DNA of 11,009 bases from Veillonellaceae bacterium UBA5809 (GCA_002417965.1 DIDD01000092.1:1-11009); one strand, 5' to 3'; shown: positions 1-7,314, counted from the first letter of the stretch. Notes: a model not told the origin generated them from the letters alone. Translations and numbers: made by a program.

Positions 1-2
1 GC

Positions 3-818
3 TATACACTGGTATTCGGCGTGCTGAATATCGTGAATATGGCACATGGTGAAATTTTCATGTTCGGGGCTTTTATCGGACTGATTCTGGTAACAGCAGG
101 AGGGACGAATATTTTTGTGGCTCTCATTGGGGCTATGATCGGAGGCGCATTTCTTGGATACTTGCTGGAGCTCTTTGCACTTCGGCCTCTGCGCCGCCGC
201 AAGGTGACACATCTGGCTCCGCTGATCAGCACCATCGGTGTCTCCATATTTCTGGAGAGCGTAGCTCTGCAGATATGGGGCCCGCAGACACAGTCCTTTC
301 CTTCTGAATTTTCAGGCAGTTTAATGGATATGGGAGCTTTCAAAATTTCCGCCATTCAGATTATCAGTCTGGGGACAGCTGTAGTGCTTATGGTGCTGCT
401 TACGGTGCTCCTCAGCCGGACGAAGATAGGAAAAGCAATCCGGGCGACCTCAGAGAATATAGAGACAGCCGGACTTCTGGGGGTTAATACAGGACGGGTG
501 ATTACATTCACAGTTATGCTGGCCTCGGCACTGGGAGCAGCCGCAGGTGTTCTGGTGGGATTATCCTTTAATGCCATTGAGCCGACAATGGGAATGTCGA
601 TGGGATTCAAAGGACTGGCTGTACTGATCATGGGCGGCCTGGGCAATGTACAGGGGGCTATGGCAGGCGGATTTATACTGGGTATTGCTGAAGTGTTCAG
701 TGTGGCTTATGGTGCCTCTTCTTACAGAGATGCGGTGGCATTCGGCATTATTATTTTAATACTCTTTATTCGGCCGGAAGGGCTGTTCGCCAGGGCAGGA
801 AAAGGAGGAAGACCGTAA
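3..818 (+). CDS. livH: Branched-chain amino acid ABC transporter permease LivH (5' partial)
   Basis: Inner-membrane permease of a HAAT-family importer; it pairs with LivM to form the channel through which branched-chain or related amino acids enter. The reading frame is open from base 3, and the first residues (YTLVFGVLNIVNMAHGE) match the well-conserved first helix of LivH, so the true start lies upstream of the window. The GTG at 21 falls inside this conserved helix and is not the start. About 271 codons are present against roughly 290-305 in the family, so some 20-35 residues are missing. Several hydrophobic helices are evident. The cytoplasmic coupling loop that contacts the ATPases is visible as LSRTKIGKAIRATSENIETA. 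The stop codon overlaps the livM start by one base (TAATG), indicating an operon. Family assignment is firm; the exact substrate is not fixed by sequence. Confidence 0.93.
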   Translation, partial: YTLVFGVLNIVNMAHGEIFMFGAFIGLILVTAGGTNIFVALIGAMIGGAFLGYLLELFALRPLRRRKVTHLAPLISTIGVSIFLESVALQIWGPQTQSFPSEFSGSLMDMGAFKISAIQIISLGTAVVLMVLLTVLLSRTKIGKAIRATSENIETAGLLGVNTGRVITFTVMLASALGAAAGVLVGLSFNAIEPTMGMSMGFKGLAVLIMGGLGNVQGAMAGGFILGIAEVFSVAYGASSYRDAVAFGIIILILFIRPEGLFARAGKGGRP

Positions 819-1774
819 TGGAAGATTTTTTAAACGGATATTTTCTGCAGGTATTTGTTTTCATATGCATTAACATTATTCTGGCGCTCACCGTCTATAT
901 GACACTCTGCACAGGACAGCTTTCCCTGGGAAATGCAGGATTTATGAGCTTTGGGGCCTATACATCGGCTATTGTAACCATGCATGCCGGTGTTCCCATG
1001 CCGGTGGGGATCTTCATGGGAGGCCTCATGGCAGCCTTCATTGCCTTAATTATCGGGATCCCTACGACACGCCTCCGCGGTCTTTATCTGGCGATTGCAA
1101 CACTGGGATTTGGAGAAGTAGTACGCGTGGTGGCGCTGAATCTGAAGATCACCAACGGAGCCCTGGGCCTTTCCGGGATTCCTTCCATGGCCAGCTCTCT
1201 CTCAGACTATGCCAGTGACTGGGGGCTGCTGGATGCACTGAGACTGGATTCACAGACTGCAGGACAGCTCATGATGTGCATTGTGCTTCTTATTTTAGTC
1301 ATACTGATTATGACATTCTGGGTACGGTTGGAACACTCGCGGATTGGGCGGGCATTTGCTGCAATTAAAGCAGATGAACATGCGGCGGAACTTTCAGGAA
1401 TTAATACAGTGTACTATAAAATGATGTCATTTCTGTTCAGTGCATTCTTTGCGGGAATTGCAGGAGCCCTTTATGCCCATGCCACATTCTTTATCAGCCC
1501 GACAGACTTTTCATGGCATAAAGTGGTGGACATGCTGCTGTACTGTGTGTTCGGAGGCAGCAATGTAGTATGGGGAGCGCCCCTGGGTGCGGCTATTCTT
1601 ACCATTGTTCCCGAATCTCTGCGTTCCATGGCAGAATACAGAGACACCATTTACGGATTGATGCTGGTGGCTCTTATGGCATTTCGGCCTGACGGCATTT
1701 TATCGGCAGATGTCATGAAGTGGTTTTCCAATCACCACAAGAAACAAAACAGCCGTACAGAGAAGGGAGAGTAA
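818..1774 (+). CDS. livM: Branched-chain amino acid ABC transporter permease LivM
   Basis: Second membrane permease of the HAAT importer, 318 residues, close to the usual size for Gram-positive LivM. It is strongly hydrophobic with multiple transmembrane segments. Conserved family stretches include SLGNAGFMSFGAY near residues 36-48, TRLRGLYLAIATLGFGE around 84-100, and the ATPase-contact loop LEHSRIGRAFAAIKADEHAA in the second half. The ATG at 818 shares one base with the livH stop. It has AGGAGG at 803-808, nine bases upstream, so the start is well supported. The tail after the last helix is short, polar and basic (KWFSNHHKKQNSR). It should assemble with LivH, LivG and LivF; the extracytoplasmic binding protein must be encoded elsewhere, probably upstream. 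Confidence 0.95.
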   Translation: MEDFLNGYFLQVFVFICINIILALTVYMTLCTGQLSLGNAGFMSFGAYTSAIVTMHAGVPMPVGIFMGGLMAAFIALIIGIPTTRLRGLYLAIATLGFGEVVRVVALNLKITNGALGLSGIPSMASSLSDYASDWGLLDALRLDSQTAGQLMMCIVLLILVILIMTFWVRLEHSRIGRAFAAIKADEHAAELSGINTVYYKMMSFLFSAFFAGIAGALYAHATFFISPTDFSWHKVVDMLLYCVFGGSNVVWGAPLGAAILTIVPESLRSMAEYRDTIYGLMLVALMAFRPDGILSADVMKWFSNHHKKQNSRTEKGE

Positions 1775-1776
1775 CC

Positions 1777-2541
1777 ATGCTGCTTGAACTGAACCATGTA
1801 ACGAAAAAGTTCGGGGGTATTACTGCCCTTTCGGATATATCATTCGGCGCGGAAAGCGGTCAGATTCTTGGAATTATCGGACCTAACGGAGCCGGAAAAA
1901 CAACCATCTTTAACCTGATAACCGGTGTTTATCAGGTGACCGAAGGAGATATTTTATTCGATGGGGCCAGTATTGAAAACAAGAAACCCTATCAGATTAC
2001 GCAATTGGGCATTGCCCGTACATTTCAAAATATCCGTCTTTTTACCAATATGACCGTATTGGAAAACATTCTGGTCGGCCATCATTCACGGATGCATTCA
2101 GGGATACTGGCCAGTGTGATCCATACAGGCGCTCAGAAAAAAGAAGAGGAAGCGGCACGGGCTAAATCAATGGAGCTGCTGGAATTTCTTGGATTAGGGA
2201 ATGATGCGGAACGGATGGCTTCTGAACTTCCTTATGGAAAACAACGTAAACTGGAAATTGCCAGAGCCATGTCTACAGATCCGCGTCTGATCCTGCTGGA
2301 TGAACCGGCTGCCGGCATGAATGACAGTGAAACTGAAGAACTGGGCCGCCTGATTCAGGGAATCCGGTCCCGGTTCCATATGACAATTATTTTGATTGAA
2401 CATGATATGAACCTGATGATGCACCTGTGCGACCGGATTGTCGTTGTCAATTTTGGAGAGAAACTGGCAGAGGGCATACCTAAAGAAATCCAGGAGAACA
2501 AAGCAGTTATTGAAGCCTATTTGGGGAAAGGGGATGACTGA
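1777..2541 (+). CDS. livG: Branched-chain amino acid ABC transporter ATPase LivG
   Basis: Cytoplasmic ATP-binding subunit that powers the LivHM channel, 254 residues. Walker A is GPNGAGKTT (residues 35-43), the Q-loop lies in ARTFQNIRLF (80-89), the signature is LPYGKQ (151-156), Walker B runs into LLDEP (173-177), and the switch histidine is H208 in LIEHDM. A Y at the second position of the signature (normally LSGGQ) is usual for LivG. I chose the ATG at 1777 because it has an AAGGGAG ribosome site at 1763-1769 and gives the normal family N-terminus (MLLELNHVTKKFGG). An in-frame start at 1720 would add 19 non-family residues read from the 3' end of livM. It begins two bases after the livM stop. 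Confidence 0.95.
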   Translation: MLLELNHVTKKFGGITALSDISFGAESGQILGIIGPNGAGKTTIFNLITGVYQVTEGDILFDGASIENKKPYQITQLGIARTFQNIRLFTNMTVLENILVGHHSRMHSGILASVIHTGAQKKEEEAARAKSMELLEFLGLGNDAERMASELPYGKQRKLEIARAMSTDPRLILLDEPAAGMNDSETEELGRLIQGIRSRFHMTIILIEHDMNLMMHLCDRIVVVNFGEKLAEGIPKEIQENKAVIEAYLGKGDD

Positions 2542-2544
2542 TTC

Positions 2545-3261
2545 ATGCTGCTTGAAATGAAAGATGTAGTGGCCGGATATGGCAATATTACGGCATTGAA
2601 GGGAATTAGCCTGTCCGTTCCTGAAGGATCCATTGTGACATTGATCGGCGCCAACGGGGCCGGTAAATCAACAACCATGAAAACCATTATGGGAATTGTC
2701 AAAGCCAGAGAGGGAACCGTTGCCTTTCAGGGAAAAGAACTAAAAAGTGAAAAAGCCTATCAGGTTGTGCGGGAAGGAATTTCTCTCGTGCCGGAAGGAA
2801 GACAGATTCTCCAGAACATGACTGTTCAGGAAAATCTTGAACTGGGCGCTTATCAGAGAAATGACAGTCAGATTGGTTCAGATATGGAAAAAATATTTGA
2901 GCGCTTTCCCCGTCTGAAAGAAAGGCGCCGTCAATACGGCGGCACATTGTCCGGCGGTGAACAGCAGATGCTGGCCATAGGAAGAGCGGTCATGGCCCGT
3001 CCGAAACTGCTCCTTCTGGATGAACCGTCTATGGGATTGGCACCGCTGGTGGTACAGCAGATCTTTGATGTGATTAAAGACATTCATAAAACGGGAACGA
3101 CCGTTCTTCTGGTTGAACAGAATGCACAAAAGGCGCTGCAGATTGCGGACTATGCTTATGTTATGGAAACAGGAAAAATTGTCATTGAAGGACCTGCAGC
3201 CGACGTGGCGCAGAATCCCCAGGTCAGAGCGGCTTATCTGGGGGGACGCAAGTCTTCCTGA
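2545..3261 (+). CDS. livF: Branched-chain amino acid ABC transporter ATPase LivF
   Basis: Second ATPase of the importer, 238 residues, full length for LivF. Walker A is GANGAGKST (35-43), the signature is LSGGEQQ (135-141) and Walker B runs into LLLLDEPSMGLAP (155-167). The switch position is glutamine (LVEQN, 189-193) instead of histidine, which is characteristic of LivF. The functional LivG/LivF pair therefore keeps one canonical H-loop, in LivG. The ATG lies three bases after the livG stop, with a purine-rich site (GGGGAAAGGGG, 2523-2533) inside the end of livG. It is the last gene of the liv operon, followed by an intrinsic terminator about 56 bases on. Confidence 0.95.
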   Translation: MLLEMKDVVAGYGNITALKGISLSVPEGSIVTLIGANGAGKSTTMKTIMGIVKAREGTVAFQGKELKSEKAYQVVREGISLVPEGRQILQNMTVQENLELGAYQRNDSQIGSDMEKIFERFPRLKERRRQYGGTLSGGEQQMLAIGRAVMARPKLLLLDEPSMGLAPLVVQQIFDVIKDIHKTGTTVLLVEQNAQKALQIADYAYVMETGKIVIEGPAADVAQNPQVRAAYLGGRKSS

Positions 3262-3317
3262 TAGAGAACGGCAAAAAGCGGATAGGGCAGTACATTCAAT
3301 ATATCATCAGACTATTA

Positions 3318-3353
3318 AAAACAGCGCCAGGGGTAAAAACCGGGCGCTGTTTT
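3318..3353 (+). terminator. Intrinsic terminator of the liv operon
   Basis: The arms AAAACAGCGCC (3318-3328) and GGCGCTGTTTT (3343-3353) are perfectly complementary over 11 bp. The 14-base loop can itself pair GGT with ACC (3332-3334 with 3339-3341). The U-run is short (four T, part of the stem). It lies 57 bases after the livF stop and separates the transporter operon from the pxp operon. Mirrored A and T ends mean it could also work weakly on the minus strand, but no minus-strand gene is present to use it. Confidence 0.85.
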
Positions 3354-3387
3354 AATGAAAAAGAACAAATACGCAAAAAGAAAATAA

Positions 3388-3416
3388 TTGTCTCACATCT
3401 ATATTTATGATATGAT
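3388..3416 (+). promoter_or_regulatory. Sigma-A-type promoter of the pxp operon (extended -10)
   Basis: The -35 element TTGTCT (3388-3393) is separated by exactly 17 bases from the -10 element TATGAT (3411-3416). The -10 is preceded by TGA, giving the extended -10 pattern TGATATGAT. An A-rich tract just upstream (about 3355-3387) resembles an UP element. Transcription would begin near 3423, about 75 bases before the pxpA start, so the leader includes the terminator palindrome at 3447-3479. Confidence 0.72.
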
Positions 3417-3446
3417 GATTTCAAATAATAAAACATTCGGGCAATG

Positions 3447-3479
3447 AAGCCATGAGAAAATTTTCTCATGGCTTTTTTT
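3447..3479 (+). terminator. Leader terminator/attenuator upstream of pxpA
   Basis: A perfect 28-base palindrome has arms AAGCCATGAGAAAA (3447-3460) and TTTTCTCATGGCTT (3461-3474) and runs into seven consecutive T (3473-3479). In RNA this is a 12-bp-or-longer stem with an AAUU tetraloop followed by a U-run, a textbook intrinsic terminator on the plus strand. It lies 24 bases after the predicted transcription start and ends 20 bases before the pxpA ATG. There is no room for another promoter after it. It is therefore either a conditional attenuator or a strong basal brake on the operon. Being a perfect palindrome, it could also be a DNA operator. Confidence 0.82.
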
Positions 3480-3484
3480 GTTGA

Positions 3485-3494
3485 AAAGGAGGGG
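3485..3494 (+). promoter_or_regulatory. Ribosome binding site deciding the pxpA start
   Basis: AAAGGAGGGG lies immediately after the leader terminator, with its AGGAGG core at 3487-3492, six bases before the ATG at 3499. It rules out the in-frame TTG at 3478, which sits in the terminator U-run and would add seven non-family residues. Confidence 0.85.
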
Positions 3495-3498
3495 CTTT

Positions 3499-4269
3499 AT
3501 GAATCAGGTGGATTTAAACAGTGATCTTGGGGAAAGCTTTGGCGCTTATACGATCGGGCAGGATGAGAAAGTGCTGCCGTTTGTCACATCAGCCAATATT
3601 GCCTGCGGATTTCATGCAGGCGATCCTCTGGTGATGCAGAAAACAATAGCACTGGCCGTAAAGAACCATGTGGCCGTAGGAGCTCATCCGGGGCTGCCGG
3701 ATCTGGTCGGGTTTGGAAGACGCAAAATGGACATTACGCCGCAGGAAGCCTATGCCATGGTGCTGTATCAGGTAGGAGCCCTGCAGGCCTTTGCCCGGGC
3801 AGCGGGCATATCGCTGCAGCATGTCAAACCTCATGGAGCCTTGTATAATATGGCGGCAGTCAACAGATTGCTGGCAGAAGCCATAGCATCCGCAGTGCAT
3901 GACATATCTCCTCATCTGACACTGGTAGGCCTTGCAGGAAGCGAATTAATACGTGCCGGAGAATCAGCCGGTATTCCAGTGGTGAATGAGGTATTTGCCG
4001 ACAGAACTTATCAGCCTGACGGCACATTGACGCCCCGGAGCAGATCCAATGCGGTGATCAGAGATAAGGAACAGGCTGTTTCACAGGTGCTGGATATGAT
4101 TCTGAAAGGGAAGGTGGCCGCTGTCAACGGAACAGAAGTACCGGTTCAGGCGGATACAGTATGCGTACATGGAGATACTCCATCAGCCCTTTTATTTACA
4201 GAAACACTAAAAATCAAACTTCAGGAAGCTGGTGTTGCGGTCCAGGCATATGGACGCAACAATGAATAG
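3499..4269 (+). CDS. pxpA: 5-oxoprolinase subunit PxpA (LamB/YcsF family)
   Basis: Cytoplasmic subunit A of the prokaryotic ATP-dependent 5-oxoprolinase, which opens 5-oxo-L-proline (pyroglutamate) to glutamate together with PxpB and PxpC. The protein has 256 residues, the normal size, and carries the conserved family blocks. These are DLNSDLGESFG (5-15), SANIACGFHAGD (31-42), GAHPGLPD (61-68), VKPHGALYN (109-117), EVFADRTY (164-171) and VCVHGDTPSA (221-230). The conserved D, H and E residues in these blocks suit a polysaccharide-deacetylase-like barrel active site; that role is inferred from the family. It is first in the operon, behind a promoter and leader terminator, and is followed 20 bases later by the NRAMP-like gene. 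Confidence 0.95.
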   Translation: MNQVDLNSDLGESFGAYTIGQDEKVLPFVTSANIACGFHAGDPLVMQKTIALAVKNHVAVGAHPGLPDLVGFGRRKMDITPQEAYAMVLYQVGALQAFARAAGISLQHVKPHGALYNMAAVNRLLAEAIASAVHDISPHLTLVGLAGSELIRAGESAGIPVVNEVFADRTYQPDGTLTPRSRSNAVIRDKEQAVSQVLDMILKGKVAAVNGTEVPVQADTVCVHGDTPSALLFTETLKIKLQEAGVAVQAYGRNNE

Positions 4270-4289
4270 AAGGAAGGGGAGAAATAGTT

Positions 4290-5489
4290 ATGGATGAACA
4301 AAAACCGAAATCGCAATGGAGTGTATTGTTTGGAGCAGCCTGCCTGATGGCTACATCATCCATTGGTCCCGGATTTTTAACACAGACCACGGTTTTTACA
4401 CAAAAATTAATGGCCAGCTTTGGCTTTGTCATTCTATTTACCATCATATTGGATGTGGTGGCACAGCTTAACGTATGGAGAATTATAGGTGTTTCCGGGA
4501 AAAGGGGACAAGATATTGCCAATGCACTGCTTCCGGGGCTTGGCTATATCGTAGCATTTTTGATTGTAGCGGGAGGTCTGGCATTTAACATAGGCAATGT
4601 AGCAGGAGCAGGAATGGGATTTAATGTATTATTTGGCATAGATGTCAAACTTGGGGCAGTCATCAGTGCAGCCATTGCGGTCATTATCTTTCTTGTAAAA
4701 GAAGCCGGTAAAGTTATGGACAGGTTTGCTACCGCCGCCGGGGCGATTATGATTCTGCTCACCCTTTATGTAGCTGTTACATCCCATCCGCCGGTGGGAT
4801 TGGCAGTAGCTAAAACCTTTGCGCCTGACACCATTGATTTTATGGCGGTTATTACTATTGTGGGCGGCACGGTCGGAGGCTATATTACATTTTCCGGCGG
4901 ACACCGGTTGATTGATGCAGGAATCACAGGAGAGGAAAATTTAAAGCAAATTTCAGTCAGTTCTATTATGGGCGTGATAGTTACTGGCATTATGAGAGTT
5001 CTTCTTTTCTTGGCGGCACTTGGAGTTCTCTATGCCGGATATACCTTGGATCCTCAAAATCCGCCAGCTTCTGTTTTTCAGCAGGCATCAGGAAATATAG
5101 GATATAAAATTTTTGGTGTTGTTCTATGGGCTGCAGCAGTTACATCCGTTGTGGGGGCAGCCTATACATCCGTATCATTTATGAGGTCCTTCAGTCATTG
5201 GATTGATATCAATTACAAACATGTGATCATAGGATTTATTATTTTTTCAACAGCGATTTTCTGCCTCGTAGGGCAGCCGGTTACAGTATTGATTGTAGTA
5301 GGCACACTGAACGGATTAATTCTGCCCATTACATTGGGCGTGATTCTCTGTGCGGCCCATAATAAAAAAGTGGTCGGCACCTATCGGCATCCTGTATGGA
5401 TGACCGGTCTGGGGGGGATTGTGGTTCTCATGACAGCTTATATGGGAATTATGACGGTCATTAACAATCTGCCAAAACTACTTTCTTAA
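4290..5489 (+). CDS. ycsG: NRAMP-family-related membrane transporter (YcsG-like) lacking canonical metal ligands
   Basis: Integral membrane protein of 399 residues with about 11 hydrophobic segments and a short polar N-terminus. It keeps the NRAMP/LeuT-fold framework: GPGFLTQTTVFTQ in helix 1 (26-38), WRIIGVSGKRGQDIA after helix 2 (63-77), GNVAGA in helix 3 (102-107) and VGGTVGGYITFSGGH in helix 6 (191-205). The metal-binding DPGN of helix 1 and the MPH of helix 6 found in true NRAMP manganese/iron carriers are absent, with GGYI where MPHN normally stands. Position between pxpA and pxpB, as in B. subtilis ycsF-ycsG, suggests it imports 5-oxoproline or a related substrate; this is inference. 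The start has AAGGGGA at 4274-4280, nine bases upstream. The family call is firm, the substrate unknown. Confidence 0.85.
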   Translation: MDEQKPKSQWSVLFGAACLMATSSIGPGFLTQTTVFTQKLMASFGFVILFTIILDVVAQLNVWRIIGVSGKRGQDIANALLPGLGYIVAFLIVAGGLAFNIGNVAGAGMGFNVLFGIDVKLGAVISAAIAVIIFLVKEAGKVMDRFATAAGAIMILLTLYVAVTSHPPVGLAVAKTFAPDTIDFMAVITIVGGTVGGYITFSGGHRLIDAGITGEENLKQISVSSIMGVIVTGIMRVLLFLAALGVLYAGYTLDPQNPPASVFQQASGNIGYKIFGVVLWAAAVTSVVGAAYTSVSFMRSFSHWIDINYKHVIIGFIIFSTAIFCLVGQPVTVLIVVGTLNGLILPITLGVILCAAHNKKVVGTYRHPVWMTGLGGIVVLMTAYMGIMTVINNLPKLLS

Positions 5490-5546
5490 AACAGAAAGAA
5501 CTGTGATAGTATTCAGAGAAAGAGGGGGCCGTCACCCGGGGCTCCT

Positions 5547-5571
5547 TCCTTTCCTATTGTTGAAGAAAGGA
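5547..5571 (+). promoter_or_regulatory. Hairpin masking the pxpB ribosome binding site
   Basis: TCCTTTC (5547-5553) is complementary to GAAAGGA (5565-5571), which contains most of the pxpB Shine-Dalgarno (AAGGAG, 5567-5572). The 7-bp stem can be lengthened by a U-G pair, around an 11-base loop. It could lower pxpB translation relative to pxpA, or act as a translational switch. The 89-base spacer between the transporter and pxpB shows no U-run terminator and no convincing promoter. Confidence 0.4.
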
Positions 5572-5578
5572 GAATCAT

Positions 5579-6307
5579 ATGGAACGGCAGAGAGACTCTT
5601 ATACTATACGTTCTGTTGGAGAAGCATCAGTCCTGGCCGTATTTGGAGATACCATCAGCCCTGCTGTTCAAAAACGCATACAGACGGTTCAGGCATATGC
5701 AGAAAAGCGAAGATTTCCTGGGTTTATTGAAACGGTAGGAAGCTATACGGGATTGACACTATACTATGACCCATGGGTGGTGGCGCAGAGTTTTCCCGGG
5801 AAAAAGGCTGCAGACACAGCAGGAGACCTGTTGGATACATATATCAGAGAGGCTGAGGCAGCTTCCCCCGTTCCCTCCAGAAACATACATATCCCTGTAT
5901 GCTACGGGGGCGCATACGGGCCGGATCTGGAAGACGTGGCGGCTTTTCATCATATGACGGAAGATGATGTCATACGCATTCATACGGAGCCGGAATACCT
6001 TGTCTATATGTTGGGATTTTGCCCGGGATTTCCATACATGGGTGGAATGGACCCGCATATCGCCACTCCGCGCCGGCAGAGTCCCCGGCTTTCCATTCCG
6101 GCCGGGAGTATCGGCATAGCCGGAGAACAGACCGGGGGATATCCCATTTCAACCCCGGGGGGATGGCAGCTGATAGGCAGGACGCCGGTCCCCATGTTCA
6201 GGCCGTGGGATGAAACAGAGCCTACCCTCTTACAGGCAGGAGACCATGTGCATTTCTATGCAGTCTCGGAAGAAGAATTCCAACAAATCAGGAGGCAGAA
6301 ACCGTGA
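5579..6307 (+). CDS. pxpB: 5-oxoprolinase subunit PxpB (KipI/AHS1 family)
   Basis: Cytoplasmic subunit B of 5-oxoprolinase, 242 residues, normal for the family. Its fold corresponds to the first half of the carboxyltransferase-like module of urea carboxylase. Conserved blocks are IPVCYGG (105-111), GFCPGFPYMGG (146-156), ATPRRQSPR (162-170), PAGSIGIAGEQTGGYP (174-189) and GGWQLIGRTP (194-203). The B. subtilis homologue KipI was first described as an inhibitor of the sporulation kinase KinA; the enzyme role is the more general one. The ATG at 5579 has AAGGAG six bases upstream, partly buried in a hairpin. The stop overlaps the pxpC GTG start by four bases (GTGA), so PxpB and PxpC are probably made in a fixed ratio and form a complex. 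Confidence 0.95.
   Translation: MERQRDSYTIRSVGEASVLAVFGDTISPAVQKRIQTVQAYAEKRRFPGFIETVGSYTGLTLYYDPWVVAQSFPGKKAADTAGDLLDTYIREAEAASPVPSRNIHIPVCYGGAYGPDLEDVAAFHHMTEDDVIRIHTEPEYLVYMLGFCPGFPYMGGMDPHIATPRRQSPRLSIPAGSIGIAGEQTGGYPISTPGGWQLIGRTPVPMFRPWDETEPTLLQAGDHVHFYAVSEEEFQQIRRQKP
6290..6295 (+). promoter_or_regulatory. Ribosome binding site deciding the pxpC start
   Basis: AGGAGG lies inside the end of pxpB, eight bases before the GTG at 6304 and fourteen before the in-frame ATG at 6310. The spacing favours the GTG, which also gives the GTGA overlap with the pxpB stop. Confidence 0.7.
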
Positions 6308-7314
6308 ATATGCATATATTGGGAAACAGCCTGATGACCACTGTCCAGGATCTGGGACGTACAGGATATCAGAAATACGGGGTCAATGTATCGGGAGCCA
6401 TGGATCCCTATTCGCTGCGTACAGCAAACCGGCTGACGGGAAATCCTGAAAATGCAGCTGCTTTGGAAATGACATTGATGGCGCCGTCTGTCGTTTTTGA
6501 CGGTCCGTCAGTTATTGCACTGGCGGGAGCAGATATGAATCCGTCAGCAGGAGGAATTCCCGTGCCGATGAACCGGCCGGTTTATCTCCCGGAAGGTACA
6601 GTTTTATCCTTTGGGCGTCCGCGGAGAGGGTGCCGATGCTATATGGCCGTATCAGGCGGACTGGACGTACCTTCTGTAATGGGAAGCCGGAGCACCTATG
6701 CAAGAGCTTCCCTTGGAGGGTTCCAGGGACGGACGCTCATAAAAGGAGACAGCCTGCCTGTGGGAAAAATGCCTGAAAAAGGGAAAAAACTGCAGAACAT
6801 ATTGGAAAAACAAAAAAGAAAAACAGCATGGACACCGTGGTCGGCTGGTATATATCCCATCTGCGAATCATTTCTCTTCCGGCCCTTCCGTTATACGGAA
6901 GGCCTGCAGTATTCTGACTTCTCAGAAGAAAGCCGGACGGCGCTTGAAAGAAACCGGTACCGCGTGACTGTCCATGCAGACCGCATGGGATACCGACTGG
7001 AAGGTGAGAAACTTCATCTGGCTGTTCAGAAAGAGATGATTTCAGAAATGGCATCACTGGGAACCATCCAGATCCCGTCGGAAGGATACCCCATTGTTTT
7101 AATGGCGGAGCACCAGACCTGTGCAGGATACCCGGAAATCGGGCAGATTATACTGCCTGATACAGCCCGGGCAGCCCAGCTTAAACCGGGGGATACTATG
7201 ACATTCGAAAAAATATCACTGGAAGAAGCAGAAAATATTTACATTCAGACAGAAAAGCAGATGCGTGCCATGACGGCAGGAATTGACGCTCATATAGAAC
7301 AGGGAGGATTATGA
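6304..7314 (+). CDS. pxpC: 5-oxoprolinase subunit PxpC (KipA/AHS2, biotin-dependent carboxyltransferase family)
   Basis: Cytoplasmic subunit C of 5-oxoprolinase, 336 residues, corresponding to the second half of the urea-carboxylase carboxyltransferase module. Conserved blocks are TVQDLGRTGYQKYG (13-26), SGAMDPYS (30-37), GGLDVPSVMGSRSTY (118-132), DRMGYRLEG (226-234) and a core starting GTIQIPSEGYPIVLM (253-267). Where many relatives read DRQTTGGY, this protein has EHQTCAGY (269-276), a possible active-site variation. A lysine-rich linker occupies about 155-175. The GTG start is preferred over ATG at 6310 because of ribosome-site spacing. Four-base overlaps with pxpB upstream and accB downstream tie it to both. 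Family naming as a biotin-dependent carboxyltransferase is notable, because biotin genes follow directly. Confidence 0.94.
   Translation: MNMHILGNSLMTTVQDLGRTGYQKYGVNVSGAMDPYSLRTANRLTGNPENAAALEMTLMAPSVVFDGPSVIALAGADMNPSAGGIPVPMNRPVYLPEGTVLSFGRPRRGCRCYMAVSGGLDVPSVMGSRSTYARASLGGFQGRTLIKGDSLPVGKMPEKGKKLQNILEKQKRKTAWTPWSAGIYPICESFLFRPFRYTEGLQYSDFSEESRTALERNRYRVTVHADRMGYRLEGEKLHLAVQKEMISEMASLGTIQIPSEGYPIVLMAEHQTCAGYPEIGQIILPDTARAAQLKPGDTMTFEKISLEEAENIYIQTEKQMRAMTAGIDAHIEQGGL
7303..7307 (+). promoter_or_regulatory. Ribosome binding site of accB; ambiguous between two tandem ATG codons
   Basis: GGAGG at 7303-7307 is only three bases from the ATG at 7311 but six from the ATG at 7314. The second ATG has the more usual spacing. 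The choice changes the protein by a single methionine. Confidence 0.6.

Noticed and set aside
1720..1776. Upstream in-frame start that would extend livG by 19 residues
   Set aside because: The extension is the livM 3' end read in another frame and has no family resemblance. The ATG at 1777 has a good ribosome site and the normal LivG N-terminus.
3452..3484. Ten-codon leader ORF (MRKFSHGFFC) spanning the terminator hairpin, ending at the pxpA ribosome site
   Set aside because: There is no convincing ribosome site before the ATG, and the composition follows simply from the palindrome and U-run. It has no run of codons for one regulatory amino acid. Kept in mind as an attenuation option but not annotated.
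3478..3498. TTG start extending pxpA by seven residues
   Set aside because: It lies in the terminator U-run and overlaps the ribosome site; the ATG at 3499 is six bases after AGGAGG.
5485..5515. Internal promoter before pxpB (GATAGT or TAGTAT as -10)
   Set aside because: No acceptable -35 lies 16-18 bases upstream of either candidate.
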